In this document: positions 17,062-25,529 of the stretch, in pieces
Layout: the number at the start of each line of letters is the position of its first letter
How positions within the stretch are numbered: the stretch's first letter is position 1
Origin: Rhodobiaceae bacterium
Lineage (GTDB): Bacteria > Pseudomonadota > Alphaproteobacteria > Rhizobiales > Tepidamorphaceae
Reading direction: 5' to 3'
NCBI GenBank assembly: GCA_020637985.1
Contig: JACKJK010000008.1
Coordinates: forward strand, 62,001-126,000
DNA length: 64,000 nt
Made by a program: the position numbers and the translations under genes
Notes under the pieces: model-generated
What the model was told of the DNA's origin: nothing
Seen by the model: the letters and a program-made list of their open reading frames with translations, nothing else
Database searches by the model: none

Positions 17062-17502
17062 ATGAAGCTGCAACAGGGAACGATATGCGCGATCCTCGCG
17101 GTCCTGCACATGGCGTCGCGGCCCAACCAGCAGATTCCCGCCAGCGAGATCGCCGAGATCTACGGGGTATCGCAACATCACCTCGCCAAGGTGTTGCGCA
17201 CCCTTTCGCTGGCCGGAATCGTGGAATCGACTCGCGGCCCGGGTGGCGGCTGCAGCTTCATCGGCGATGCGCGCAAGATCACCCTCTACGACATCATCCG
17301 CTTGTTCGAATCGGGCTGGTTCTCGGCCTATCCCGGCGAACCGCACGGCCAGACCGATGTCGCCGAGGAGCTCTATCGCGTCGTTGGCGAGGTGGACCGC
17401 CATACCGCGGCGACGCTGCAGTCGGTCACGCTGCAGACGATCATCAACAACGCCTTGCGCACCGCGCGCCGCCGCGGTCACAAGGCCATGGTCGCCGAGT
17501 AG
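17062..17502 (+). CDS. Rrf2-family transcriptional regulator
   Basis: This 146-residue regulator starts MKLQQGTICAILAVLHM, typical of Rrf2 winged-helix proteins, with recognition helix region SEIAEIYGVSQHHLAKVLRTL and wing RGPGGGCSF. The three clustered cysteines that hold a [2Fe-2S] cluster in IscR/NsrR are missing: only one Cys (in GGGCSF) lies near the position. It is therefore probably not an Fe-S sensor. I prefer ATG at 17062, preceded by GAGG at 17053-17056, over an in-frame TTG at 17023. It may regulate itself, the GNAT gene or the ABC importer downstream. Confidence 0.85.
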   Translation: MKLQQGTICAILAVLHMASRPNQQIPASEIAEIYGVSQHHLAKVLRTLSLAGIVESTRGPGGGCSFIGDARKITLYDIIRLFESGWFSAYPGEPHGQTDVAEELYRVVGEVDRHTAATLQSVTLQTIINNALRTARRRGHKAMVAE

Positions 17503-17604
17503 CGCAGGCCGCCGCCGCCCGGCGGACTGCCGTGCGGCGCGCGCAGGAACGCGCTTCGCAATCTTTTATCGCCGCTTGCGTTGCGCTAATTTGGAAATCA
17601 CCAC

Positions 17605-17633
17605 TTGACGGGCAGTGGAAAGCGAGATGGAAT
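17605..17633 (+). promoter_or_regulatory. Candidate promoter for the Liv-type importer operon
   Basis: TTGACG (17605-17610) and TGGAAT (17628-17633) are spaced by 17 bases, in a locally AT-richer part of the 241-base gap before the substrate-binding protein gene. Downstream is an inverted repeat TTTGCCG (17655-17661) / CGGCAAA (17677-17683) that could be an operator or leader hairpin. Confidence 0.45.
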
Positions 17634-17654
17634 AAATTCGCAATCTGATACCAA

Positions 17655-17683
17655 TTTGCCGTTTGGTGGTCGCCAGCGGCAAA
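17655..17683. repeat. Inverted repeat in the importer leader
   Basis: TTTGCCG and CGGCAAA are perfect 7-bp arms separated by 15 bases, located about 25 bases downstream of the candidate -10 box and 60 bases before the start codon. It could bind the nearby Rrf2 or MarR regulator or fold in the mRNA leader. No direct evidence for either. Confidence 0.35.
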
Positions 17684-17743
17684 TGCGATGCGCCTGAAAC
17701 CAACAATTCTCGGCCCGGTATGGTGCGCAATGGGAGGAATGAA

Positions 17744-18949
17744 ATGACCCTGACTCGAAAGATTTCCAGCCTGCTGGCTGGCATCGGCATGCTTGCCGCT
17801 GCCAGCGGTTCGGCTGTCGCGCAGGACAAGACCGTGAAGGTCGGCCTGCTGACCGACTACAGCGGTGTCTTCGCACAGCTTGCCAAGGACATCGAGGACG
17901 CCTGGATGCTGGCGCTCGAACAGCGTGGCGGCAAGGTCGCCGGCTACACCGTCGAGATCATCAAGGAAGATTCCGAGAACAATCCGCAGGCCGGCGTCCA
18001 GAAGGCCAACAAGCTGATCAAGTCCGACAACGTCGCGATCTTCGGCGGGACCATCTCGTCGGGCGTCGGCATCGCGCTCGCCGGTGTCGCCGACAAGGAA
18101 AAGACCCCGTTCGTCGCGGGCTTCGCGATCGCCGACGCGCTGACCGGCAAGTTCTGCAGCCCCTACGTGGCGCGCACGTCCTTCTCCGCCAATGCCCTGC
18201 AGGCGGCGACCGGAGCGTACTGGGCCAAGAAGGGCGTCAAGACGGCCGTCTTCATGGGCCCTGACTACGCGGCTGGCCAGGCCATGCTGGCCGGCTTCAA
18301 GAACGGCTTCGAGGCTGCCGGCGGCAAGGTGGTCGAGGAAATCCTCACCCCCTTCACCAAGACCAAGGACTGGGGGCCCTCGCTGCTCAAGGCCCAGCAG
18401 ACCGGCGCCGAGATCATCTACACCTTCTATGCCGGTGCGGAAGCGGTGCAGTTCGTCAAGCAGCATGCCGCATTCGGCATGAAGGACTCCATGCCGCTGC
18501 GTGGCGCCATGTGGATCTATGACGAATCCCTGTGGGATGCCATGGGCGGCGCCCAGATCGGCGGCATCCACGTCACCAACTACACCAACGCGCTCGAGAC
18601 GCCGGCCGCCAAGGCCTTCCAGGACGCCTTCAAGGCCAAGTATGGCCGCCTGCCGGTCGCCTCGAACGCCATGGGCTACACCAACGCGGTGGCGATCTTC
18701 GACGGGCTTGCCAAGGCGATCGAGGACAACGGCGGCAACCTGCCCGAGGACAAGGCGAAGATCATCTCTGCCCTGGCCTCGCTGAAGCTCGACAACGACC
18801 CGCGCGGCCCGGTCAGCTTCAACAGCTCCAACAACGCCATCCAGCAGGAGCTCTACATGGTGCAGATCGTCGACGGTCCCAATGGTCCGCACCAGGAGCT
18901 GATCGACACGCTGCCCTACGGTGAAGACCTTCCCGGCTGCAAGATGTAA
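17744..18949 (+). CDS. ABC importer periplasmic substrate-binding protein (LivJ/HAAT type)
   Basis: This 401-residue protein is a type I periplasmic binding protein of the hydrophobic/branched-chain amino acid (HAAT) class. The N-terminus is a Sec signal peptide: MTLTRKISSLLAGIGMLAAA..., with likely cleavage after AVA of SAVAQDK (about residue 27). The mature part begins VKVGLLTDYSGVF, the standard first strand of the fold. Start at 17744 follows GGGAGG by six bases. Members next to aromatic-CoA ligases frequently bind aromatic acids rather than amino acids, which fits the ligase encoded at the end of this operon; that is inference. Confidence 0.9.
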   Translation: MTLTRKISSLLAGIGMLAAASGSAVAQDKTVKVGLLTDYSGVFAQLAKDIEDAWMLALEQRGGKVAGYTVEIIKEDSENNPQAGVQKANKLIKSDNVAIFGGTISSGVGIALAGVADKEKTPFVAGFAIADALTGKFCSPYVARTSFSANALQAATGAYWAKKGVKTAVFMGPDYAAGQAMLAGFKNGFEAAGGKVVEEILTPFTKTKDWGPSLLKAQQTGAEIIYTFYAGAEAVQFVKQHAAFGMKDSMPLRGAMWIYDESLWDAMGGAQIGGIHVTNYTNALETPAAKAFQDAFKAKYGRLPVASNAMGYTNAVAIFDGLAKAIEDNGGNLPEDKAKIISALASLKLDNDPRGPVSFNSSNNAIQQELYMVQIVDGPNGPHQELIDTLPYGEDLPGCKM

Positions 18950-18962
18950 GTGACGAAACCGG

Positions 18963-18989
18963 CGGCGGCGCGCGACCTGCGCGCCGCCG
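18963..18989 (+). terminator. Strong hairpin between binding-protein and permease genes
   Basis: CGGCGGCGCGC and GCGCGCCGCCG form a perfect 11-bp GC stem with loop GACCT, followed by TGTCTTTTGCTT. It lies just after the binding-protein stop, a common place for a partial terminator or mRNA-stabilising stem that makes the binding protein more abundant than the membrane components. Confidence 0.6.
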
Positions 18990-19042
18990 TGTCTTTTGCT
19001 TCGATTTCCCAGAAAAAGCGCTGAGAGGGGCGGCAGCGTGCC

Positions 19043-19930
19043 ATGACGTTCTTCCTCTTCAATCTCCTGAACGGCCTGCAGCTGTCGATGCTGATCTTCC
19101 TGATGGCCATCGGCCTGACGGTGATCTTCGGCTTGATGGACATCCTCAACCTCGCCCATGGCGCCTTCTACATGATCGGCGCCTACTTCGGTTACGTCGT
19201 GTTCCAGGCGACCGGCAGCTTCTGGATCTCGCTCGCCATCGCGCCGCTGCTGCCGCTGGTGCTCGGCTTCCTGCTGCAGTACTTCGTGCTGCAGCCGCTG
19301 ATCGACCGCGGCCGTTCCGCCCATCTCGACATGGCGCTGCTGACCTTCGGCCTGCTGTTCTTCGTCATCGGCCTGATCGATTTCATCTTCTTCGAGACGC
19401 TCGGACTCACCTTCATGAGCATCGACAAGCCGGCCGGCCTCGATTCCTACATCAACATCGGCACCTTCTATCCCTCCTACCGGCTGTTCATCATCGCGGT
19501 CGGCTTTGCCGTCGCCCTGCTGGTGTGGGTCGTGCTGGAGCGCACCGTCATCGGCGCCGTCGTGCGCGCCGGCGTCGACGACCGCGAGATGGTCCGCGCC
19601 ATGGGCGTCAACGTCTACTTCGTCTTCGCCGCCGTGTTCGCGCTGGGGTGCGGGCTGGCCGGTCTCGCCGGGGTTGTGGCCGGAGCGGAGCTGTCCATCG
19701 ACATCAACATGGGCGTGCAGATCCTCATCCCGACGCTGGTGGTCGTCGTCCTGGGCGGGCTTGGCTCTGTGAAGGGATGTTTCTATGGCGCCATGATCGT
19801 CGGGATGACGGAGACCCTCTCGCAGGCCTACGTCCCGGCGCTGGCCCTTTTCGCCACCTACATGCTGCTGGCGGCGATGCTTGTCTTCCGCCCGCAGGGT
19901 TTCTTCGGCCGCGCGCCGAAGACCGTCTGA
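19043..19930 (+). CDS. livH: ABC importer permease, LivH-type
   Basis: This 295-residue inner-membrane permease has about eight hydrophobic segments and the LivH hallmark near the start (IGLTVIFGLMDILNLAHGAFYMIGAY in outline: 'G-x-x-x-I-F-G-x-x-x-I-x-N-x-A-H-G-x-x-x-M'). The cytoplasmic coupling region falls around VRAGVDDREMVRAMGV, and a Gly-rich VVVLGGLGSVKG precedes the last helices. It pairs with the LivM-type permease 16 bases downstream. Substrate specificity comes from the binding protein. Symbol reflects family only. Confidence 0.9.
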   Translation: MTFFLFNLLNGLQLSMLIFLMAIGLTVIFGLMDILNLAHGAFYMIGAYFGYVVFQATGSFWISLAIAPLLPLVLGFLLQYFVLQPLIDRGRSAHLDMALLTFGLLFFVIGLIDFIFFETLGLTFMSIDKPAGLDSYINIGTFYPSYRLFIIAVGFAVALLVWVVLERTVIGAVVRAGVDDREMVRAMGVNVYFVFAAVFALGCGLAGLAGVVAGAELSIDINMGVQILIPTLVVVVLGGLGSVKGCFYGAMIVGMTETLSQAYVPALALFATYMLLAAMLVFRPQGFFGRAPKTV

Positions 19931-19946
19931 CCGGCAGGGCCCCGAC

Positions 19947-20999
19947 ATGCAGGAAACGACCGAGGAAAACTGGGCCGCCAGCGTCGACACGGACTCTTCG
20001 CGCCACGATCCGCTGGACCGAACGGCGCTGCGCGACCAGCGCAACTTCCTGGTGATCTCGGCGATCGGGCTCGTCGTGCTCGTCGTCGCACCGCTCGTCG
20101 TCAGCGACTTCTATGTCTCGCTCCTGACCGAAATTCTCATTTTCGGTCTTCTGGTGAGCGGGGTGAACCTGCTGCTCGGCTATACCGGGCTGGTCTCGCT
20201 CGGCCACGCCGCCTTCATGGGCATTGGCGCCTACACCACCGCGATCGGCACCTCGCTGCTCGATTTCCCGGTCTGGGCGATGATGATCTGCTCGGTCCTG
20301 GCGAGCTTCTTGATCGCCTATGGCGTCGGCATCCTCAGCGTGCGCACCAAGGGCGTGCAGTTCCTGCTCATCACGCTGGCCTTCGGCGAGATGTTCCACG
20401 CCATCGCCGAGAAGAGCCGCGTCACCGGCGGTGACGACGGCATGACCAACATCCCGCGCATCGACCTCGAATTCCTCGGTCTCGATGCCGACCACGACCG
20501 CGTCTTCTATTTCTTCGTGCTGGCCTGCTTCGTGATTGCCATGGCGGTGCTGCGCCGCGTTGTCGTCAGCCCCTTCGGGCGCGTTCTCGTCGGCATTCGC
20601 GAAAACGAGAAGCGCATGCTGGCCGTCGGCTACACCGCCTTCCCCTACAAGGCGCTGGCCTTCGCGATCTCGGCCACGCTGGGCGGGCTGGCAGGTAGCC
20701 TGTGGGTGCAGCACGGGTTCTTCGTCAATCCCCACCTGATGACCTGGCAGATGTCGGGCGAGGCGCTGCTGATGGTCATCATCGGCGGCTCGCAGGCCTT
20801 CTTCGGTCCGCTGCTGGGCGCTGCGTTCTACGTGCTGACCAAGGACTTCCTGTCCGATCTCACCGAAGCCTACCTGCTGTTCTTCGGCCTGCTCTTCGTG
20901 CTTGTCGTCGCCTTCTTCCACGGCGGTCTCGCCGGCTTCGCCGCGACGCTCGCAAGACGCATGCGCCGCGGTTCTGCCAAGCAGGAGGGCGACCAGTGA
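19947..20999 (+). CDS. livM: ABC importer permease, LivM-type
   Basis: This 350-residue permease has a hydrophilic ~35-residue N-terminus followed by about ten hydrophobic segments. Family features include GYTGLVSLGHAAFMGIGAY (about residues 74-92), LSVRTKGVQFLLITLAFGEM, the coupling loop GIRENEKRMLAVGY and LMVIIGGSQAFFGPLLGA. The start at 19947 gives the normal length; an in-frame earlier start lacks a ribosome-binding site. The stop overlaps the next gene's GTG start (GTGA). Confidence 0.9.
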   Translation: MQETTEENWAASVDTDSSRHDPLDRTALRDQRNFLVISAIGLVVLVVAPLVVSDFYVSLLTEILIFGLLVSGVNLLLGYTGLVSLGHAAFMGIGAYTTAIGTSLLDFPVWAMMICSVLASFLIAYGVGILSVRTKGVQFLLITLAFGEMFHAIAEKSRVTGGDDGMTNIPRIDLEFLGLDADHDRVFYFFVLACFVIAMAVLRRVVVSPFGRVLVGIRENEKRMLAVGYTAFPYKALAFAISATLGGLAGSLWVQHGFFVNPHLMTWQMSGEALLMVIIGGSQAFFGPLLGAAFYVLTKDFLSDLTEAYLLFFGLLFVLVVAFFHGGLAGFAATLARRMRRGSAKQEGDQ

Positions 21000-21754
21000 G
21001 CCAGCTTCGCGTCTCCAACATTTCCAAGAGCTTCGGTGCGCTGCGCGTCATCGATACCTTCGACCTAAACCTGAGCGCGGGCGACCGCCATGCCGTCATC
21101 GGCCCCAACGGCGCCGGCAAGACGACGCTGTTCAACATGATCTCCGGATGGATTCCGCCCGATACCGGCACCATCGAGATCGAGGGGCTCGATGTCACCG
21201 GCCATCCGCCCGAGAAGATCACGCAGTCGGGCCTTGCCCGCTCGTTCCAGAAGAATACGCTGTTCGACGGCCTGACGGTCGCCGAGAGCCTGCGCCTCGC
21301 CGTCCAGGCGCACAGCCCGGTGCGGTTCAACTTCTTCCAGCCGGCCCGCCGGTTCGGTGGTCTGCAGCAGCGCGCCCATGAGATCGCCCGGCAGATGGAG
21401 CTCGAGGACGTATTCGAAAACGAGGTCCGCACGCTTTCCTACGGCCAGAAGCGCCAGCTCGAGGTCGGCCTGGCGCTGGCCTGCGAGCCCAAGATCCTGC
21501 TGCTCGATGAACCCGCCGCCGGGACGTCGCCGGCCGAACGGGCGACGCTGGTGCGCCTGCTGACCACCTTGCCCGACAACATGACGCTGCTGCTTGTGGA
21601 ACACGATATGGACGTTGTGTTCGGTGTCTGCACGCAGATCACGGTGCTCAACTACGGCCGGGTCGTCGCGTCGGGAACGCCGGAGGAAGTGCGCGCCGAT
21701 CCGGAAGTCCGCGCCGCCTATCTCGGCGAATCCGCCGGTCATGGGGAGGCTTGA
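20996..21754 (+). CDS. livG: ABC importer ATPase, LivG-type
   Basis: This 252-residue ATPase has Walker A GPNGAGKTT (about residues 36-44), ABC signature LSYGQKRQLEVGLAL (variant of LSxGxQ) and Walker B ILLLDEPAAG. The start is GTG at 20996, overlapping the LivM stop as GTGA. It ends just before the partner ATPase. LivG and LivF form the heterodimeric cytoplasmic motor for the two permeases. The LSYGQ signature is usual for LivG proteins. Confidence 0.9.
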   Translation: MSQLRVSNISKSFGALRVIDTFDLNLSAGDRHAVIGPNGAGKTTLFNMISGWIPPDTGTIEIEGLDVTGHPPEKITQSGLARSFQKNTLFDGLTVAESLRLAVQAHSPVRFNFFQPARRFGGLQQRAHEIARQMELEDVFENEVRTLSYGQKRQLEVGLALACEPKILLLDEPAAGTSPAERATLVRLLTTLPDNMTLLLVEHDMDVVFGVCTQITVLNYGRVVASGTPEEVRADPEVRAAYLGESAGHGEA

Positions 21755-21759
21755 GGGGC

Positions 21760-22590
21760 ATGAGCAGGCAACCGGCCAAGGGCAGGGCGAAGACGGCGGC
21801 GGCAAAGGCGCCGGCACGCAAGACGGCAACGAGCAAGACTGCCGCAGCGCAGGAGACCGCGCCGGCGAAGGTCAGGCCTGCCACTGAGCCGCTATTGTCG
21901 GTCGCCGACATCCACACTTACTACGGCGACAGCCATGTGCTGCAGGGGATATCCTTCGATGTTCATCCCGGCGAGTGCGTCGCGCTGCTCGGCCGCAACG
22001 GCGCCGGCAAGACCACGACCCTGCGTTCCATTGTCGGGCTGACGCCCGCGCGCAGAGGCCAGATCCGTCTGGGTGGCTCCGACATCGTGCGCTGGCCGAC
22101 CCATCGCACCATCCGACACGGCATCGGCTACGTGCCCGAGGACCGCGGCATCTTTTCCTCGCTCACCGTCGCCGAACATCTCGATGTCGCGCTGTGGGCC
22201 GGCAAGCAGTCGGCGTCCCGCCGCGACGAGGTGCTGAAGATATTTCCGCGCATTTCCGAGCGCATGGAGCACTACGGCCAGCAACTCTCCGGCGGCGAGC
22301 AGCAGATGCTGTCGATCGCCCGCGCGTTGCTGACCGATCCGCGCCTGCTGATCCTCGACGAGCCTTCCGAGGGCCTCGCCCCGATCATCGTCGAGGAGGT
22401 GCGCGACACGCTTGCACGCGTCAAGAAGGCCGGCACCTCGATCCTGCTCGTCGAGCAGAATGTCGCCATGGCCCTGGCGCTTGCCGACAGTGTCGTCGTT
22501 CTCTCGCAGGGCCGCGTCCAGTTCACCGGCACGCCGGCCGAGCTGGAGAAACAGCCGGAAATCAAGGAAACATACCTGGGTATTGCCTGA
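21760..22590 (+). CDS. livF: ABC importer ATPase, LivF-type, with Lys/Ala-rich N-terminal extension
   Basis: This 276-residue ATPase has Walker A GRNGAGKTT, signature LSGGEQQMLSIARAL and Walker B LLILDEPSEG; the LivF-typical ending ETYLGIA is present. The canonical domain starts at LLSVADIHTYYG, about 45 residues in. Ahead of it is a low-complexity tail rich in Lys, Ala and Thr (KTAAAKAPARKTATSKTAAA), which LivF proteins do not normally carry. GGGGAGG at 21743-21749 is ten bases before the ATG at 21760, supporting translation of the tail. Its role is unknown. Confidence 0.9.
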   Translation: MSRQPAKGRAKTAAAKAPARKTATSKTAAAQETAPAKVRPATEPLLSVADIHTYYGDSHVLQGISFDVHPGECVALLGRNGAGKTTTLRSIVGLTPARRGQIRLGGSDIVRWPTHRTIRHGIGYVPEDRGIFSSLTVAEHLDVALWAGKQSASRRDEVLKIFPRISERMEHYGQQLSGGEQQMLSIARALLTDPRLLILDEPSEGLAPIIVEEVRDTLARVKKAGTSILLVEQNVAMALALADSVVVLSQGRVQFTGTPAELEKQPEIKETYLGIA

Positions 22591-22638
22591 CGCATCGCCT
22601 CGTTCGAGCGGCAGGACATGCAAAGGGGAAAGACGACG

Positions 22639-24276
22639 ATGGACGCGCCGATCTACAGCGCCGAGTGGAAGGCTTGGCAGGACCCCGAAGTCCCCGAGTT
22701 CTTCAACCCGACGCAGGTCATCCTCGACCGGCATGCGAACGGCGCCCTGGCGGGCAAGACCGCCTTGGTCGTCGACGATGTCCCGGTCACCTATGCAGGG
22801 TTGCTGGAGGAGGTCAGCCGCGCCGCCAACGGCCTGCGCGGCCTGGCGCTGCCGGTCGACTCGCGCATCCTGATCTTCGCCACCGACAGCCGGGCGATGA
22901 TCGCGACCTGGTTTGGTGCGGTGCGCAGCGGCGTCGTGCCCGCCGGCATCTCCGAGCTCTACAAGGCCCACCAGCTTGCCTATTTCCTGCGCGACACGGC
23001 CGCCACGGCGCTGTTCATCGACGAAGCCCAGTTCGACAAGCTCGCCGAGGCTGGCGACGATCTCCCCGACACGCTGCGCAAGGTGATCGTCAACGGCACG
23101 GTGGCCGACAGCGGCTTCCTGGCCGCCCGCGGCATCGAGGTCGTCGCCTACGCCGACATGGTCGCCGGTCAGGCAGCTACGGCCGCTCCCGTTCCCCGCC
23201 ACCGCAACGACGTCGCCTACATGTTCTATTCCGGCGGCACGACCGGCACCGCCAAGGGCATCACCCATCTGGCGCACGATTTCGTCATCGTGCCCGAACG
23301 CCACGGCCTGTGGTGGGAGTATTCGAGCGACGACATCGTCTTCGCCACGTCGAAGAAGTATTTCACCCACGGCCTGTGGCCGGGGCTGCTGATCCCGCTC
23401 TACTGGGGCGGGACCAGTATCGTCACCGCGCAGCCGCCGCGCGCCGACATCGTCACCGACATCGTCGAGCGCCACCGCCCGACCAAGCTGATCACCGTGC
23501 CGACGGTCATCAAGATGTTGCTGGCGCATTTCGACACCATGGATCGCGAGCCGCGTTTCGCGTCCGTGCGCGGCGTCTACTCGGCCTCCGAGAAGATGCC
23601 GCCCGAGGTCTTCGAGCGCTGGCATGCGCGCTTCGGCGTCGAGCTGATGGACAGCATCGGGTCGTCGGAGGTCACCTACGAGTGGATCGCCAACCGCCCC
23701 GGCGACTTCCGCCGCGGCTCGCTCGGCAAGCCGGTGCCCGGCGTCGAGATCCGCCTCGTCGATGACGACGGCAACGATGTCACCACCCCCGACACGCCGG
23801 GCGAATGCTGGGTCAGGTCGCGCACCGCCTGTTTCTTCTACTGGCGCAAGTTCGACGAGACCAAGAACACCTTCCAAGGACCATGGGTGCGCACCGGCGA
23901 CCAGTTGCAGTTCGATGCCGACGGTTACTTCTGGTTCGCCGGCCGCTCAAATGATGTCTTCAAGGTCAAGGGGCTGTGGGTCTCGCCGATCGAGATCGAG
24001 GCGGCGATCACCCGCGACGAGCGCGTGCTCGAAGCCGCTGCCATCGGCATCGACGGCGACGACGGGTTGACCAAGGTGAAGGCCTTCGTCGTGCTGAAGG
24101 CTGGCGTGACGGGCGACGACGCGCTCGCCGCCGACCTCAAGGAGCGCGTGCGCGGCGAGGCCGGCGGCTACAAGGTGCCGGAGACCATCGCCTTCGTCGA
24201 CGAACTGCCGCGCACCACGCTGCAGAAGATCGACCGCCGCGCCCTGCGCGACCGCGAAGCCGCCGCGAAATCCTGA
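22639..24276 (+). CDS. AMP-forming CoA ligase, benzoate-CoA ligase-like
   Basis: This 545-residue ANL-superfamily ligase has P-loop YSGGTTGTAKGITH (about residues 196-209), DSIGSSEVTYEW, WVRTGDQ, GRSNDVFKVKGLWVSPIEIE in the hinge/C-domain and the catalytic Lys in PRTTLQKIDR. The GSSE and FKVKGLWVSPIEIE features are typical of benzoate/aryl-CoA ligases. AGGGGAAAG precedes ATG 22639. Co-directional with the Liv-type importer 48 bases upstream, it probably activates the imported acid. Benzoate, hydroxybenzoate or a related aryl acid are candidates; none can be assigned from sequence alone. Confidence 0.85.
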   Translation: MDAPIYSAEWKAWQDPEVPEFFNPTQVILDRHANGALAGKTALVVDDVPVTYAGLLEEVSRAANGLRGLALPVDSRILIFATDSRAMIATWFGAVRSGVVPAGISELYKAHQLAYFLRDTAATALFIDEAQFDKLAEAGDDLPDTLRKVIVNGTVADSGFLAARGIEVVAYADMVAGQAATAAPVPRHRNDVAYMFYSGGTTGTAKGITHLAHDFVIVPERHGLWWEYSSDDIVFATSKKYFTHGLWPGLLIPLYWGGTSIVTAQPPRADIVTDIVERHRPTKLITVPTVIKMLLAHFDTMDREPRFASVRGVYSASEKMPPEVFERWHARFGVELMDSIGSSEVTYEWIANRPGDFRRGSLGKPVPGVEIRLVDDDGNDVTTPDTPGECWVRSRTACFFYWRKFDETKNTFQGPWVRTGDQLQFDADGYFWFAGRSNDVFKVKGLWVSPIEIEAAITRDERVLEAAAIGIDGDDGLTKVKAFVVLKAGVTGDDALAADLKERVRGEAGGYKVPETIAFVDELPRTTLQKIDRRALRDREAAAKS

Positions 24277-24314
24277 TCCGCGATCGAAAAGATCCTTGAC
24301 TCTCGCCTTCGATC

Positions 24315-24338
24315 AATTAGCTTTGATTAAAAGCAATT
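24315..24338. promoter_or_regulatory. AT-rich inverted repeat upstream of MarR gene, candidate operator
   Basis: AATTAGCTTT (24315-24324) and AAAGCAATT (24330-24338) are near-perfect arms (one bulged A) around GATTA, in a strongly AT-rich 40-base patch. A TTGACT (24296-24301) lies just upstream. Size and position, within 17 bases of the MarR start, fit MarR autoregulation. Confidence 0.5.
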
Positions 24339-24354
24339 ATACGAAAGAAAACCC

Positions 24355-24945
24355 GTGAGTCAGCAAAGCGCGATGGATGGCCTGCGGTCGCAAGGCGAAT
24401 TGGCGCAAGCACTGCCCGCCCGCCCGCTCACGGTGTCGCGCGGCGCACTGCTCGTCGGCGGCGACGACAGTCGTTTCCGCCATCTGGTTCACGATCTGCT
24501 CGCCTTCTCGGTCCGCCTGGAAGCCGTGCGCGCGAAGTTCGGTGCCCATATCGGGCTGACCGGCCTGCAATACACGATCCTGATTTCGGTTCGTCACCTG
24601 CAGGGCGCCGACGGTGTTGGCGTAAAGGCGCTGGCCGAGCATATCGGTTTGTCCGGGGCCTTCGTCACCATCGAGACCGGCAAGCTCATCCGTATGGGCC
24701 TGCTGCGCAAGCGCGCCAACCCGGATGACCGCCGCCGCGTACTCCTTTCGGTGACTGGCGAGGGCGAAGCGCGCCTTGCGCGCCTGGCGCCGGTGCAGCG
24801 CGAAATCAACGACGCCATCTTCGAGCCGCTCGATGCCGCGCGGTTTGCGGCGCTGTGCGACATCGCCGCCGCGCTGCGCAGGAGTTCCGACCGCTCGCTC
24901 GCATTGTCCGCCTACCTGCTCGGCACGGGCGAGGAGACGAAATGA
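24355..24945 (+). CDS. MarR-family transcriptional regulator
   Basis: This 196-residue winged-helix regulator has a long N-terminal part, then the MarR core: LTGLQYTILISV (about residues 67-78), recognition helix LAEHIGLSGAFVTIETGKLI, and the wing RKRANPDDRRRVLLSVT, the family's 'R-x-x-x-x-D-x-R-x-x-x-v-x-L-T' signature. Translation appears to start at GTG 24355. Its stop overlaps the flavin reductase ATG (ATGA), so it is in the monooxygenase operon it likely controls. The ligand is probably the aromatic substrate or its CoA ester (inference from context). Confidence 0.88.
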   Translation: MSQQSAMDGLRSQGELAQALPARPLTVSRGALLVGGDDSRFRHLVHDLLAFSVRLEAVRAKFGAHIGLTGLQYTILISVRHLQGADGVGVKALAEHIGLSGAFVTIETGKLIRMGLLRKRANPDDRRRVLLSVTGEGEARLARLAPVQREINDAIFEPLDAARFAALCDIAAALRRSSDRSLALSAYLLGTGEETK

Positions 24946-25478
24946 CCGGCCGCCACACGGAGCCCTTCGATCCGGGCGCCTTTCGCAACTGCCTCGGCCA
25001 GTTCCCGACCGGCGTGTGCATTGTCACCGCGAAGGGGGAAGGCGAGCCGGTCGGCATGACCATCAGCTCTTTCAATTCGCTGTCGCTGGATCCCCCACTG
25101 GTCCTGTTCAGCATCGGCCGCAACGCGCAGAGCCTTCCGGCCTGGGAAGCAGCCCCCGGCTACGCGCTCCACGTCCTGTCGCAGTCGCAGGACGACCTGT
25201 CGAACCGCTTTGCGCGCGCCGCCTCCAACAAGTGGGAAGGTGTCGCCTATACCGCGGGCCTGCACGACGCGCCGCTATTGGCCGGTGCCGTGGCCGTCAT
25301 GGAATGCGCTGCCCACGCCTGCCACGACGGAGGCGACCACCTGCTGTTCATCGCCCGCGTCGAGCGCTTCCGCGTCCACGCCGACCGCAACCCGCTGGTG
25401 TTCTGCAGGGGGCGCTACCGAGAACTCGGAACCACCAACGAACGGGCCGACCTGTGGCCCCTCGATATCCACTACTGA
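24942..25478 (+). CDS. Flavin reductase (HpaC-like) of a two-component monooxygenase
   Basis: This 178-residue protein belongs to the flavin reductase-like domain family. It shows FPTGVCIVTA (about residues 17-26), VGMTISSFNSLSLDPPLVLFSI (the flavin-binding segment), and a terminal FCRGRYREL. It supplies reduced flavin to the HpaB-like oxygenase encoded 51 bases downstream. Start at 24942 overlaps the MarR stop. Length is normal for HpaC-type reductases. Confidence 0.88.
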   Translation: MTGRHTEPFDPGAFRNCLGQFPTGVCIVTAKGEGEPVGMTISSFNSLSLDPPLVLFSIGRNAQSLPAWEAAPGYALHVLSQSQDDLSNRFARAASNKWEGVAYTAGLHDAPLLAGAVAVMECAAHACHDGGDHLLFIARVERFRVHADRNPLVFCRGRYRELGTTNERADLWPLDIHY

Positions 25479-25529
25479 AACGCGACCGCACGAAACCCGC
25501 ACCGCCGGGCTGCCAGGGGAGTGAAAGAC

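Noticed and set aside
17444..20044. Very long minus-strand frame antisense to the Liv-type binding protein and permease
   Set aside because: The plus strand encodes textbook ABC importer components with good ribosome-binding sites; the antisense frame is compositional.
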